A DNA stretch of 64,000 nucleotides from Sinorhizobium alkalisoli (GTDB lineage Bacteria > Pseudomonadota > Alphaproteobacteria > Rhizobiales > Rhizobiaceae), in NCBI RefSeq assembly GCF_008932245.1, contig NZ_CP034909.1:2488501-2552500 (forward strand). Direction: 5' to 3'. The position numbers and the translations under genes were made by a program. Below are positions 35,824 to 44,353 of this stretch, piece by piece. Below the pieces are notes generated by a model. It made no database searches and was not told the origin of the DNA. It saw nothing but the letters and a program-made list of their open reading frames with translations. Each line of letters begins with the position of its first letter. Position 1 is the first letter of the stretch.

Positions 35824-37383
35824 GTGACCAGCGGCATTCACCATATCACCCTGATCAGCCGCCGCGTTCAGGCGAATATCGATTTCTACTTGAACTTTCT
35901 CGGCCTTCACCTCGTCAAGCGGACCGGCGGCTTCGAGGACCCCAATCAATTGCACCTCTTCTATGGTGACGCTTCGGGTTCGCCCGGATCGCTCGTCACC
36001 TTCCTGATCTGGGAGGACGGCTCGCCGGGGCGTGTCGGCCATGGGCAGCCGAGCGAGATCGCCTTCGCCATGCCGCCGGAAAGCATCGGCTTCTGGCTTA
36101 CACGCGCCCTGCAGTTCAACATCCGGACGACCGGCCCGGCACAGGAATTCGGCGAGCCGGTGCTCAGGCTCAAGGATCCGGACGGCATCATCGTCAAACT
36201 GGTCGGCACGGACGCGCTGGCGGAACCGGCGCCCTGGGCAAGCCGCGACATTCCCGAAACCGACTCGATCAGGCGATTACGGGGCGCGACCGTGCTCACG
36301 GAAAGGCCAAAGGAGACGGCGCATTTCCTCCGCAGCCACTTCGGTTATCGCGAGACAGTCGCAGCGGATGCGATCCGCCGCCTCACCTCGCCCTCCGGCG
36401 ACGTCATCGATGTGCGCGACGCGACCGGCTTCTGGACGGCCGCGCCCGGCACCGGCACCATCGACCATATCGCCTTCCGCGCGCCGGACGAGGCAACGGT
36501 GCTTGCCGTCAGGGCCGATCTCGAACAGGAACACGCCGGCGCCACCAACGCGCATGACCGGAAGTACTTCTTTTCCCTTTATGTGCGCGAACCGGGAGGC
36601 TCGCTCTTCGAGCTTGCGACCGACGGACCCGGCTTTGCCGTCGACGAGCCGCCGGACGCGCTCGGTACCGAGCTCTTCCTGCCGCCGCATCTCGCCGGCA
36701 GCAATGCCGCCGCCACGCTCGTGCGGCTGCCGCAATTCGCTCTACCGGGCGAACCGCGCCTGACGCGCCGCGACCTGCCCTTCGTCCATCGCTTCTACCA
36801 CCCGGACGAGACGAGCGACCGTACCTTCGTGCTGCTCCACGGCAGCGGCGGCAACGAGACGGACATGCTCCCCATCGGCCACCAGATCGATCCGCAGGCT
36901 ACGCTCCTAGGCGTGCGCGGCCGCAGCACCGAAGAGGGCTTTCCCCGCTGGTTCCGGCGCCTCACGATGACAAGTTTCGACCAGCAGGATATCCGCTCGG
37001 AGGCCGAGGCCTTCGTCGCCTTCCTGGAAGGGGCGCGCGACGGCTACGGGCTCGACCTTGGCAAGGTGATCTTCATCGGCTATTCCAACGGCGCCAATCT
37101 GCTGGCGGCGGTGATGCTGCTTCATCCCGGCGTGATCGCTAACGCCGTGCTGATGCGGGCGATGTCGGCTCTCGAAGTGCCGCCGACAGCCGATCTCTCT
37201 TCAACGAATATCCTGATGCTGACCGGCAGGGACGACCCCTATGGCAAGCATGCGCCTACCTTGAAGCGCATTCTCAGCGACACCGGCGCCAATCTCGAAG
37301 CGCTGGACATCGACACGCACCACGGTATCGGCGACGGCGATATCGAGGCCATTCGCCGCTGGCTCGCGGAGAATGGTATATAG
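35824..37383 (+). CDS. Fusion of a VOC ring-cleaving dioxygenase (MhqO-like) and an alpha/beta hydrolase (MhqD-like)
   Basis: A 519-residue protein of two units. Residues 1-290 hold two VOC (glyoxalase-fold) modules with metal ligands such as the His in SGIHHITLISR and TIDHIAFRAPDE and Glu in GSLFELATDGPGF, as in MhqA/MhqO dioxygenases. Residues 330-519 are a serine hydrolase: VLLHGSGGNETDML, nucleophile Ser421 in FIGYSNGANLL, and HHGIG (His500). In Bacillus, MhqO and MhqD are separate proteins induced by hydroquinones and diamide; here they are joined. The start is a GTG at 35824 with GGGAAG upstream; the frame further upstream runs through the repeat. Confidence 0.88.
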   Translation: MTSGIHHITLISRRVQANIDFYLNFLGLHLVKRTGGFEDPNQLHLFYGDASGSPGSLVTFLIWEDGSPGRVGHGQPSEIAFAMPPESIGFWLTRALQFNIRTTGPAQEFGEPVLRLKDPDGIIVKLVGTDALAEPAPWASRDIPETDSIRRLRGATVLTERPKETAHFLRSHFGYRETVAADAIRRLTSPSGDVIDVRDATGFWTAAPGTGTIDHIAFRAPDEATVLAVRADLEQEHAGATNAHDRKYFFSLYVREPGGSLFELATDGPGFAVDEPPDALGTELFLPPHLAGSNAAATLVRLPQFALPGEPRLTRRDLPFVHRFYHPDETSDRTFVLLHGSGGNETDMLPIGHQIDPQATLLGVRGRSTEEGFPRWFRRLTMTSFDQQDIRSEAEAFVAFLEGARDGYGLDLGKVIFIGYSNGANLLAAVMLLHPGVIANAVLMRAMSALEVPPTADLSSTNILMLTGRDDPYGKHAPTLKRILSDTGANLEALDIDTHHGIGDGDIEAIRRWLAENGI

Positions 37384-37480
37384 TCCTTTTAGCCCGTCCG
37401 ACCCTGGCCTCGCACGATTTGGCTGGAGAATGCCATCTTCTCGGTGCTGACCACCACCGGCGCACCCGGCACCGGTCTTC

Positions 37481-37498
37481 GACGACTTTCTGGTCGTC
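37481..37498. terminator. Hairpin between convergent genes
   Basis: gacgac (37481-37486) and gtcgtc (37493-37498) with a six-base loop, in the 160-base gap between the fusion gene and the FMN reductase gene. Rather weak; no other feature is seen in the gap. Confidence 0.35.
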
Positions 37499-37543
37499 TG
37501 ATCCAGTCGGGCCATGCCGGAAAACGAGGCTTGTAGCAACCGT

Positions 37544-38104
37544 TCACCTCGCCCCTGCCGCGGCCGCATAGTCCGCAAAAGCCTTGACGAAGCCGCGCAG
37601 ACGCTCGCTTGTCTGTTCGTCGGTCAATCGGCCCTGCTCGAAGAGCGGTTCTGCCTTGGGCAGCATGAAGCGCTTGCCCGACCAGAGATCGGCACCGAGC
37701 GTTCGCATGACCGGGAGCCAGGCGTTTTGGCTAAGGATCGTGCCGAAATTGCCCGGAGACGCGCCGGCAAGTGCGAACGGCCGGCCACCGAACACCTTGC
37801 GAATGTCGGCAGGCGGGCGGCTCAGCCAGTCGATGGCGTTCTTGAACACACCGGGGATCGAATTGTTGTATTCCGGCGTGAAAAGGATCACCCCGGCCGC
37901 CGCCATGACCTTCCGTTTCAGGTCTTCGGCTGCCGCCGGCACACCGCTTTCGGCCTCGATATCGCCGTCGTAGAGCGGAATGCCGTGCAAGGTTGCCGTC
38001 TCGAACTCGACACCGTCGGGCGCTAGGCTCTGGGCGGCGTTCAAGAGCGCCGTATTGAACGATGCCTTCCGCAGGCTGCCCGATATGCCGAGAATCTTCG
38101 TCAT
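37544..38104 (-). CDS. NAD(P)H-dependent FMN reductase / quinone reductase family
   Basis: Flavodoxin-like reductase of 186 residues: phosphate loop GISGSLRKASFNTALL (6-21) and the conserved TPEYNNSIPGVFKNAIDWLS, as in ChrR, YieF and related enzymes. These reduce quinones, chromate or azo compounds in two-electron steps. ATG at 38104 with GGAGAGG upstream. It faces the VOC/hydrolase fusion gene, which strengthens the idea of a quinone-handling locus. Confidence 0.92.
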   Translation of the reverse strand: MTKILGISGSLRKASFNTALLNAAQSLAPDGVEFETATLHGIPLYDGDIEAESGVPAAAEDLKRKVMAAAGVILFTPEYNNSIPGVFKNAIDWLSRPPADIRKVFGGRPFALAGASPGNFGTILSQNAWLPVMRTLGADLWSGKRFMLPKAEPLFEQGRLTDEQTSERLRGFVKAFADYAAAAGAR

Positions 38105-38245
38105 GGCCTCTCCACTTCCGCAAGACGACAGCGTGCCGCACTTCCGTTAGAACTAGAGGCGCAAAAGCAAAAGGAAAGTCGCAATCCTTTGCCGGCCCTT
38201 CCTGGGTTCCGCACGGTCCCGATCTCAGACAGAAAAGAGGAGCGA

Positions 38246-39022
38246 TCAGGCGCCTTTCAGGTCACGGAGATAGGTATTTTCCGCCCGGGAAATGGCAAAG
38301 GCCCGCGGATCGATCTCGGCGAATAACAAGGATTCATTGGCGGAATCGGCTCTCGTGAGAATCTGCCCATCCGGCGAAGCGATGCGCGACGAACCGGCAA
38401 AGGAGAACATCGCGTCGGAACCGCAATGGTTGACGTATGCGACGAAGACTTGGTTCTCGAAGGCACGGGTTTGGATCATATGTTCGGTGATGAAGTTGCC
38501 CGACCAGCCCGCTGGCAGGGCTGTCGGAACAAGCACAGCCTCGGCGCCTGCAAGCGCCAGCCGGCGGACATTTTCCGGAAACTCGACATCGTAGCAGATC
38601 AGCATGCCGCAGGTAACGGCCCCATGCTCGAAGAGCCGGGTCGAAGGCTCCGCCGCCGTGAAGAGCGCGCGCTCATAGTCCCCATAGAGATGCGACTTCC
38701 GATAGACTATCGGCGCCTCGTCACCGTCGACGCAGGCCGCACTGTTATAGACGGCGTCGCCGTCCCGCTCCGCAAAACCGGCGATAATCGCGATGCCGGT
38801 GGCGCGGGAAATCCTTTGCAATTGCACTACGATCGAACCGTCCGCGGGCTGCGCAAGCTCTGCGATGAGGGCGCCGGCACCATAGCCCGTGATGCTGAGT
38901 TCGGGTGTCACCATCAAGGTCGCCCCCTTACCCGCGGCCTCTGCCGCCGCGCCCTCGATCCGTGCGAGATTGGCGGCAATGTCGCCGCCGACGCTTCTCA
39001 TCTGAAGACCCGCAAGCTTCAT
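38246..39022 (-). CDS. Carbon-nitrogen hydrolase (nitrilase superfamily)
   Basis: Amidohydrolase of 258 residues with the Glu-Lys-Cys triad: Glu41 in TPELSITGYG, Lys109 in YRKSHLYGDYE, Cys143 in CGMLICYDVEFPE. It overlaps the upstream PotC-like gene by an ATGA, so it belongs to the polyamine importer operon. N-carbamoylputrescine amidase and omega-amidase/guanidinobutyramide-type activities belong to this superfamily and would suit the context. The exact substrate is not provable from sequence. Confidence 0.92.
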   Translation of the reverse strand: MKLAGLQMRSVGGDIAANLARIEGAAAEAAGKGATLMVTPELSITGYGAGALIAELAQPADGSIVVQLQRISRATGIAIIAGFAERDGDAVYNSAACVDGDEAPIVYRKSHLYGDYERALFTAAEPSTRLFEHGAVTCGMLICYDVEFPENVRRLALAGAEAVLVPTALPAGWSGNFITEHMIQTRAFENQVFVAYVNHCGSDAMFSFAGSSRIASPDGQILTRADSANESLLFAEIDPRAFAISRAENTYLRDLKGA

Positions 39023-39822
39023 CACTTTCCATCCGATGCCATGGCGCCGAGCAGCTTCGGCAAATCGCCGAAACGCGCCACGAGACCGAAGATCACCGCC
39101 GCCGTCGCGACGAAAAGGACGGTCACCGATGCCATGGTCGGCGTATAGCCATAGCGCAACGCATTGAAGATCTTGATCGGCAGCGTCTCCATCGTAAAGC
39201 CGACCGTCATATAGGCAACGATATATTCGTTGAGCGAGAGCACAAAGGCAAAAGCATAGCCCGAAACGATATAGGGCAGGATCAGCGGCAGCACCACGGT
39301 GCGGAAAATGGTGCGCTCGTCCGCCCCCATCGTGGCGGCAGCCTCGACCAATGAACGATCGATGGACGTAAAGCCGAGCGAGAGCGTCACGAGCGGCAGG
39401 GTAACGAAAAAGATCGCGTGGCTGACGACCGCCGTCCACGGCTGGCCGTAAAAACCCGCGGTCGCCCAGAAGGTGAGCATGCCGAGCGCCGTGATCACCG
39501 GCGGCAGCGTGAAGGGCGCAACGCCCAAGAGCTGGAAGATGCTCGCCCAGGGCGCCACCCGCCGCCACAGAAACCAGGCAAGCGGCAGCGCGATCGCGAC
39601 GGCGAGCGCCGCCGAAAGCAGCGCGAGCGTGACCGAAGCGACGAGCGCATTGCGCCACTCGGGGTTCAGGAAGATTTCCCCGTACCACGACGTCGAAAAG
39701 CCTTCCGGGGGAAAAGCGAGCGTCTGCTTCTGGTTGACCGACACGCCAGCGACGACGATCAAGGGAAGCGCGAGGAAGAGCGCTATGACGAAGAAATAGA
39801 AGTTGCGGAAGACGGCCGTCAT
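39022..39822 (-). CDS. Spermidine/putrescine-type ABC permease (PotC-like)
   Basis: Inner-membrane permease of 266 residues with about six helices and the EAA loop EAAATMGADERTIFRTVVLP. Four-base overlaps with both neighbours show that the operon is tightly packed. It pairs with the PotB-like protein. Confidence 0.93.
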   Translation of the reverse strand: MTAVFRNFYFFVIALFLALPLIVVAGVSVNQKQTLAFPPEGFSTSWYGEIFLNPEWRNALVASVTLALLSAALAVAIALPLAWFLWRRVAPWASIFQLLGVAPFTLPPVITALGMLTFWATAGFYGQPWTAVVSHAIFFVTLPLVTLSLGFTSIDRSLVEAAATMGADERTIFRTVVLPLILPYIVSGYAFAFVLSLNEYIVAYMTVGFTMETLPIKIFNALRYGYTPTMASVTVLFVATAAVIFGLVARFGDLPKLLGAMASDGK

Positions 39823-40673
39823 GCTGCCTCTCCTCTTCGTCCGGCGACAACGGTCAACGCCACGAGCCCGAGCGTTACCAACACCAGGAAAACGGCCATG
39901 GCCGCGGCAAACGGCATGTTGGATTGGTAGATCGCCTGGTCAGTGATCAACACTGAGAGCGTCCAGTGCTGAGGACGGCCGAGAAGCTGCGGAAGCAGGT
40001 AGGAGCCGAGCGCAAAGATGAAGACCATAATCAGCGTTGCGGTAATGGTGTTTCGAAGCGCCGGCACGACAACGGTGAAAAAAGCCTTGAGCGGCGAGGC
40101 GCCGAGGGTGCGGGCGGCTTCCGTCAAGGTCGGGTCGAGACGGACCAGCGCCGGGAAGAGCACGAGCACCGTATAGGGAAATGCCTGATAGACCATCCCG
40201 GTCAGCACCGCGGCGAAGCTCGGCGTCAATGCCTTGGCCTCGCTCATGACGCCGAGCGCCACGAGGATATTGGTGATGCCAGCCGTTCGCGAGAAGAGCG
40301 TCGACCAGGCAAAGCCGATGATGACCTCGGAGAGTGACAGGACCGAGAGGAGGGCGACCAGCCAGAGGACCTGCACGCTGCGCGCCATGCGCGTCAGGAG
40401 ATAGGTAAAGGGCAACGCCAGCACGACGCAGCAGACGGCGACGGCGATCGCCAGCATCAGCGAAAAGCCAAGCACACCGCCGAAGAAACCCGAGAGGAAC
40501 CGGGCGTAATTGTCGAACACGAAGGCTGGCGTGTAGAAGCCGCCCTGCTGGCGCTGGAAGAAGCTGACCGCGATCATCGTGCCGAAGGGCACGACGAAGA
40601 AGATGGTGAGCATCCCCGCCGGAAAGAGAAGCGGCGCGTAGTCGCCAAAGGTCTTGGGCGGTTCGCGTCTCAT
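39819..40673 (-). CDS. Spermidine/putrescine-type ABC permease (PotB-like)
   Basis: Inner-membrane permease of 284 residues, six helices, with the EAA loop EAARTLGASPLKAFFTVVVP. It overlaps the ATPase gene upstream and the PotC-like gene downstream by four bases each. Confidence 0.93.
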   Translation of the reverse strand: MRREPPKTFGDYAPLLFPAGMLTIFFVVPFGTMIAVSFFQRQQGGFYTPAFVFDNYARFLSGFFGGVLGFSLMLAIAVAVCCVVLALPFTYLLTRMARSVQVLWLVALLSVLSLSEVIIGFAWSTLFSRTAGITNILVALGVMSEAKALTPSFAAVLTGMVYQAFPYTVLVLFPALVRLDPTLTEAARTLGASPLKAFFTVVVPALRNTITATLIMVFIFALGSYLLPQLLGRPQHWTLSVLITDQAIYQSNMPFAAAMAVFLVLVTLGLVALTVVAGRRGEAA

Positions 40674-41707
40674 TTGCCGAGCACCACGCAGACGTCAGGG
40701 GTGAGCGCGACGCCAACCGGCTGGCCGGCGGAGACCTGCGGCCGGGCCCGCGGCGTCGAGACCGCGACGATCTGGTGGCCGGCGACGTCGATGAAGGTCT
40801 CGATGGTGCCGCCGAGATCGCGCACGAATGTGACCGTGCCTGAAAGTGCGCCGGCACCGGGCGCGGTCAGGTGCACATCTTCCGGGCGGATGGAAATCGT
40901 CGCCTTGCGCGCGCCGGGAGGCAATTGCAGACCCGCGACCGCCTGGCCGAATACCGTCGCGCGGCCCTGGCCGTCCGCTTCCGCTTCGATGAGGTTCGTC
41001 TGGCCGATGAAGTCGGCGACGAAACTGTCCGCAGGGCGGCGATATATCTCGATCGGTGAAGCCGCCTGGCGGATTTCGCCGCCATTCATGACGACGACCG
41101 TGTCAGCCATCGTCATCGCCTCGCGCTGGTCGTGAGTGACGACGATCGTGGTAATGCCGAGCTTCTGCTGCAATTGCCGAAGCTCCACCTGCATTGCCTC
41201 GCGCAGCTTGGCGTCAAGCGCGGAAAGCGGCTCGTCGAGGAGGAACAGCTTGGGCGAGATCGCCAGCGCCCTGGCAATCGCCACGCGTTGGCGCTGTCCG
41301 CCGGAGAGCTTGGAGACCGGCCGGTCGGCATAGCCCGGAAGATGGATCATCGACAGAAGTTCGTCGACGCGCCGCCTCTGTTCCTCCTTCTGAGCCTTGC
41401 GGATACGCAGCGGATAGGCGATGTTTTCGCCGACCGTCAGATGCGGAAACAGCGCCAGCGACTGGAACACCATGCCGAGATTGCGCTTGTGTGTCGGCAC
41501 GCGGGTGATGTCGTCGCCGTCGAGCCTGATGGCCCCCGAACTCGGCAGGTCGAGACCGGCGATCATCCGAAGCAGCGTGGTCTTGCCGCACCCCGATGGG
41601 CCGAGCATACAGACGAATGTGCCATGCGGCACGGTCAGGTCGACGTCGTTGACGGCCCGGAAGGCACCGAATTCCTTGACGACATTCTGGAGCTCAAGTC
41701 CCGACAT
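40670..41707 (-). CDS. Spermidine/putrescine-type ABC ATPase (PotA-like)
   Basis: ATPase of 345 residues: Walker A GPSGCGKTTLLR, signature LSGGQRQRVAI, Walker B LFLLDEPLSALD, then a C-terminal TOBE regulatory domain (about 270-345). ATG at 41707 with GGAGAA upstream. The operon context (agmatinase, PotD-like protein) suggests putrescine, agmatine or another guanidino compound as cargo. Confidence 0.94.
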   Translation of the reverse strand: MSGLELQNVVKEFGAFRAVNDVDLTVPHGTFVCMLGPSGCGKTTLLRMIAGLDLPSSGAIRLDGDDITRVPTHKRNLGMVFQSLALFPHLTVGENIAYPLRIRKAQKEEQRRRVDELLSMIHLPGYADRPVSKLSGGQRQRVAIARALAISPKLFLLDEPLSALDAKLREAMQVELRQLQQKLGITTIVVTHDQREAMTMADTVVVMNGGEIRQAASPIEIYRRPADSFVADFIGQTNLIEAEADGQGRATVFGQAVAGLQLPPGARKATISIRPEDVHLTAPGAGALSGTVTFVRDLGGTIETFIDVAGHQIVAVSTPRARPQVSAGQPVGVALTPDVCVVLGK

Positions 41708-41730
41708 ATATTCTCCGCCCCGCCAGGCCA

Positions 41731-41746
41731 GGGCCCGGTCGGGCCC
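41731..41746 (-). terminator. Hairpin between binding-protein and ATPase genes
   Basis: gggccc-ggtc-gggccc in the 162-base gap after the PotD-like gene; a second short stem (tcccgc/gcggga, 41829-41847) lies just before it. Such stems often let the binding protein be expressed at a higher level than the rest of the importer. Confidence 0.45.
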
Positions 41747-41869
41747 ATGGTCGCTGCGGCTGTTCTTTCAAGTTCCGTTCCACAAGCTTATCCTAAGCCG
41801 CGAACGATTAGAGGACGTCGATCCCCGATCCCGCAATCGGCGCGGGAGACCGGAAAAGACGGATGCACA

Positions 41870-42949
41870 TCAGCCGACGATGAGCTCCGTCCACTTCTGG
41901 TTCAGCCAGTCCGACTTCGTCTGGTAAAGGTCGTAGCGCGGAACGATCGGCTCGATATCCGACGAGACGGCCGCGAATTCCTGCTCCGTCAGGTCCATCG
42001 ACTCGCGCTTGACCGTCGGTGAGGTGCCGACCTTGCGCGACAGCGTCGCCTGGATCGCAGGCTGGCACATATAGTCGATGAAGATATGCGCCTCCTCTAC
42101 CTTCTGCGAAGCACGCGACAGCGCCCAGCAGCCGGAATCCTGGATGCCGCCCTCCTTCGGGAATGTGGAACGGACGGGATGGCCTTCGGCGGCCGCAAGT
42201 CCGGTGACGTCGTGGTAATATTGCCCCATCGGTATTTCGCCTGATTTCAGCGCCTGCTCGAATTGCGCCTCGTCACGGTACCAGAGCCGCACATTCGGCT
42301 TCACCTCGGCGAGCTTATCGAAGGCCTTCAGGATGCCCTCTTCCGTGTCTAGCGCATCGGTACCGCCCATGAAGGTCTTGGCGGTGACTTCGAGCAGGAA
42401 GGAGTTCGAGACCAGTGCAAGCAAGCCGAGCTTGTCGGCATTGGCCGGATCCCAGAGGGCCTCCCAAGAGGTCGGCGGCTCGTTGTAGACATTGGTGTTG
42501 GTGACCAGCGTGATGTACCACGAGACCGCCCCGACGCCGGCGACACGGCCATCCGGATATTTGTTGATGAAGCGGTCGAGCAGGCTGGAACTGTTCTTGA
42601 TCCTCGCGATGTCGATCGGTGTCCAGAGCTCGGTCGACTGCCCTTTCAGCATCGCCACCTGCGACATCATCGAAACGTCCGCCGGCGCCTGGCCGGCGCG
42701 GGCCGCCTGCTCGAGTTGCACCAGCCAGGCCTCTCCCGTCGGCTCGGCCACCGACTCGATGGCAATACCGGTCGCCTTGGTGAAATCCGGGAAGATGTTC
42801 TTGTCGAACGAGTCCTTGAAATAGCCACCATAGACGCCGACCTTCAACGACCGGTCCTGGGCTCTCAGCACCGCCGGCATCGCCAGTGCGGTCGCACCGG
42901 CAAGCCCCGCCCCCAGCAGCGTGCGGCGCTTGATGGAATTGATCTTCAT
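41870..42949 (-). CDS. Polyamine-type ABC importer binding protein (PotD-like)
   Basis: Periplasmic binding protein of 359 residues. It has a twin-arginine-like leader (KRRTLLGAGLAGATALAMPA), then LKVGVYGGYFKDSFDKNIFP, the usual opening of the PotD/PotF family. AAGGAGAC ribosome site before the ATG. It lies between agmatinase and the ATPase gene in one direction. Ligand likely a polyamine or agmatine-like compound. Confidence 0.93.
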   Translation of the reverse strand: MKINSIKRRTLLGAGLAGATALAMPAVLRAQDRSLKVGVYGGYFKDSFDKNIFPDFTKATGIAIESVAEPTGEAWLVQLEQAARAGQAPADVSMMSQVAMLKGQSTELWTPIDIARIKNSSSLLDRFINKYPDGRVAGVGAVSWYITLVTNTNVYNEPPTSWEALWDPANADKLGLLALVSNSFLLEVTAKTFMGGTDALDTEEGILKAFDKLAEVKPNVRLWYRDEAQFEQALKSGEIPMGQYYHDVTGLAAAEGHPVRSTFPKEGGIQDSGCWALSRASQKVEEAHIFIDYMCQPAIQATLSRKVGTSPTVKRESMDLTEQEFAAVSSDIEPIVPRYDLYQTKSDWLNQKWTELIVG

Positions 42950-43090
42950 CGCCTGTCTCCTTATTCTTTGCGGCTGTCGCCGCGTTCCCTATTGTCGTTG
43001 TTGTTGTTTTCTGCTCATGCCGCCGAGGCGACATCATACGCCTTGCAATGCCCGCTGGCGCATCTCCATTGGAGTAGCGCCGTACCAAGG

Positions 43091-44158
43091 TCAGCCTTCG
43101 CCGGCAATCGACGGGCTGAACGCCATCAGGCTCAGGATTTCAAAGAGCACCTGGGCCCCGGCATGGGCGGTGTTCGTCGTCGCGTCGTATTGCGGCGCCA
43201 CCTCGACGACGTCGCCGCCGACGAGATTGATGCCCTTGAGGCCGCGGATCAGTTCCAGCACTTCGCGGGTCGTGAGGCCGCCCACCTCCGGCGTCCCGGT
43301 TCCCGGCGCGAAGGCGGGGTCGAGGCTATCGATGTCGAAGGAAAGATAGGTCGGACCATCGCCGACGATCTCTTTCGCCTTCTCGACGATCGCCGCAATG
43401 CCAAGTCCACTGACTTCTTCGGCATGGACCACCGTCATGCCGGACTCGTGGGAAAACTCCCAGAGATATTCGGCCGAGCCGCGGATGCCGATCTGGATCA
43501 CGCGGGTCGGGTCGAGCACGCCGTCGAGCACCGCGTTGCGGAAAGGGCCGCCGTGATGGAATTTGGTGAGGTCAAAGGCGCCGCCGGTGTCGCAATGTGC
43601 GTCGATATGGATCATGCCGACCGGCTGCTGGCTGCCGACGGCCTTGAGAATCGGATGAGTGATCGAATGATCGCCGCCGACCGAAAGCGGCGCGGCACCG
43701 CCTTCGACGATCTGGTTGAGGCGCGTCTCGATGTCTTCATGGCTGAGTTCCAGCCGGTAGCGGCTGCGAAAGGGCACGTCGCCGACATCGGCCACCCGAA
43801 GGTCGTGCACCGGCGCACAGCCGAGCACATGATTATAGGGGCCGATCCGCTCGATCGCCCGCAGCGCCCGCGGTCCGAAGCGGGAGCCCGGGCGGTTGGT
43901 GACGCCGAGATCCATGGGGATACCGAGGATCGCGACCTGAAGGTTGCCGAAATCGGGTTGCTCGGCATCGACCGGCATATAGGGTGCGCTGAGAAAGGTC
44001 GGTATGCCGGAATAGGGCGCAAGCCGCGTGCCGCCCTTGGTGAAGATCTTGTCGGCGACCTTGCGGAAGGTCGGATCGAAGAGCTCGCCGCCATGGCTCT
44101 CGCCATACTTCGCCTTCAATGCGCTGAGTCTCTTTTCATCCCAGACCATGCGGGCCAT
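43091..44158 (-). CDS. speB: Agmatinase / ureohydrolase family enzyme
   Basis: Mn-dependent ureohydrolase of 355 residues that splits agmatine (or guanidinobutyrate and relatives) to putrescine (or the matching amine) and urea. The metal site is complete: GGDHS (His164), HIDAHCD (Asp186, His188, Asp190) and SFDIDSLDP (Asp275, Asp277). It carries about 50 extra N-terminal residues compared with short agmatinases. The start at 44158 (MARMVWDEKR) follows GGGAGATACGGAG. It is first in an operon with the Pot-like importer and divergent from a LysR gene. Urea made here could feed the urease encoded earlier in the window. Confidence 0.92.
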   Translation of the reverse strand: MARMVWDEKRLSALKAKYGESHGGELFDPTFRKVADKIFTKGGTRLAPYSGIPTFLSAPYMPVDAEQPDFGNLQVAILGIPMDLGVTNRPGSRFGPRALRAIERIGPYNHVLGCAPVHDLRVADVGDVPFRSRYRLELSHEDIETRLNQIVEGGAAPLSVGGDHSITHPILKAVGSQQPVGMIHIDAHCDTGGAFDLTKFHHGGPFRNAVLDGVLDPTRVIQIGIRGSAEYLWEFSHESGMTVVHAEEVSGLGIAAIVEKAKEIVGDGPTYLSFDIDSLDPAFAPGTGTPEVGGLTTREVLELIRGLKGINLVGGDVVEVAPQYDATTNTAHAGAQVLFEILSLMAFSPSIAGEG

Positions 44159-44317
44159 CTCCGTATCTCCCGGCTGGGGTACGAGGGATCGCGCGGCATT
44201 TCCGCGGTTTCGCCGTTCGGAATCGGCGCGATCATGTTCCCCAGGCTTTTGCCCTTGTTTCAGCCCATTACGGGGCAAAACCTCTGGAAAATCAATTGAC
44301 ATTGTTATAGCATTTCC

Positions 44318-44334
44318 TGTGAGAAAATCTCACA
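44318..44334. promoter_or_regulatory. LysR operator palindrome
   Basis: TGTGAGA-AAA-TCTCACA, perfect 7-bp arms with the T-N11-A core of LysR sites, located 20 bases upstream of the LysR gene start and in the agmatinase promoter region. A TATAAC-like -10 for the agmatinase operon follows on the minus strand. Confidence 0.75.
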
Positions 44335-44353
44335 CATTGTCCGGAGCCTCCGC

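Noticed and set aside
42716..44299. 527-codon plus-strand frame opposite agmatinase and the PotD-like gene
   Set aside because: Antisense shadow; runs across two genes and their gap.
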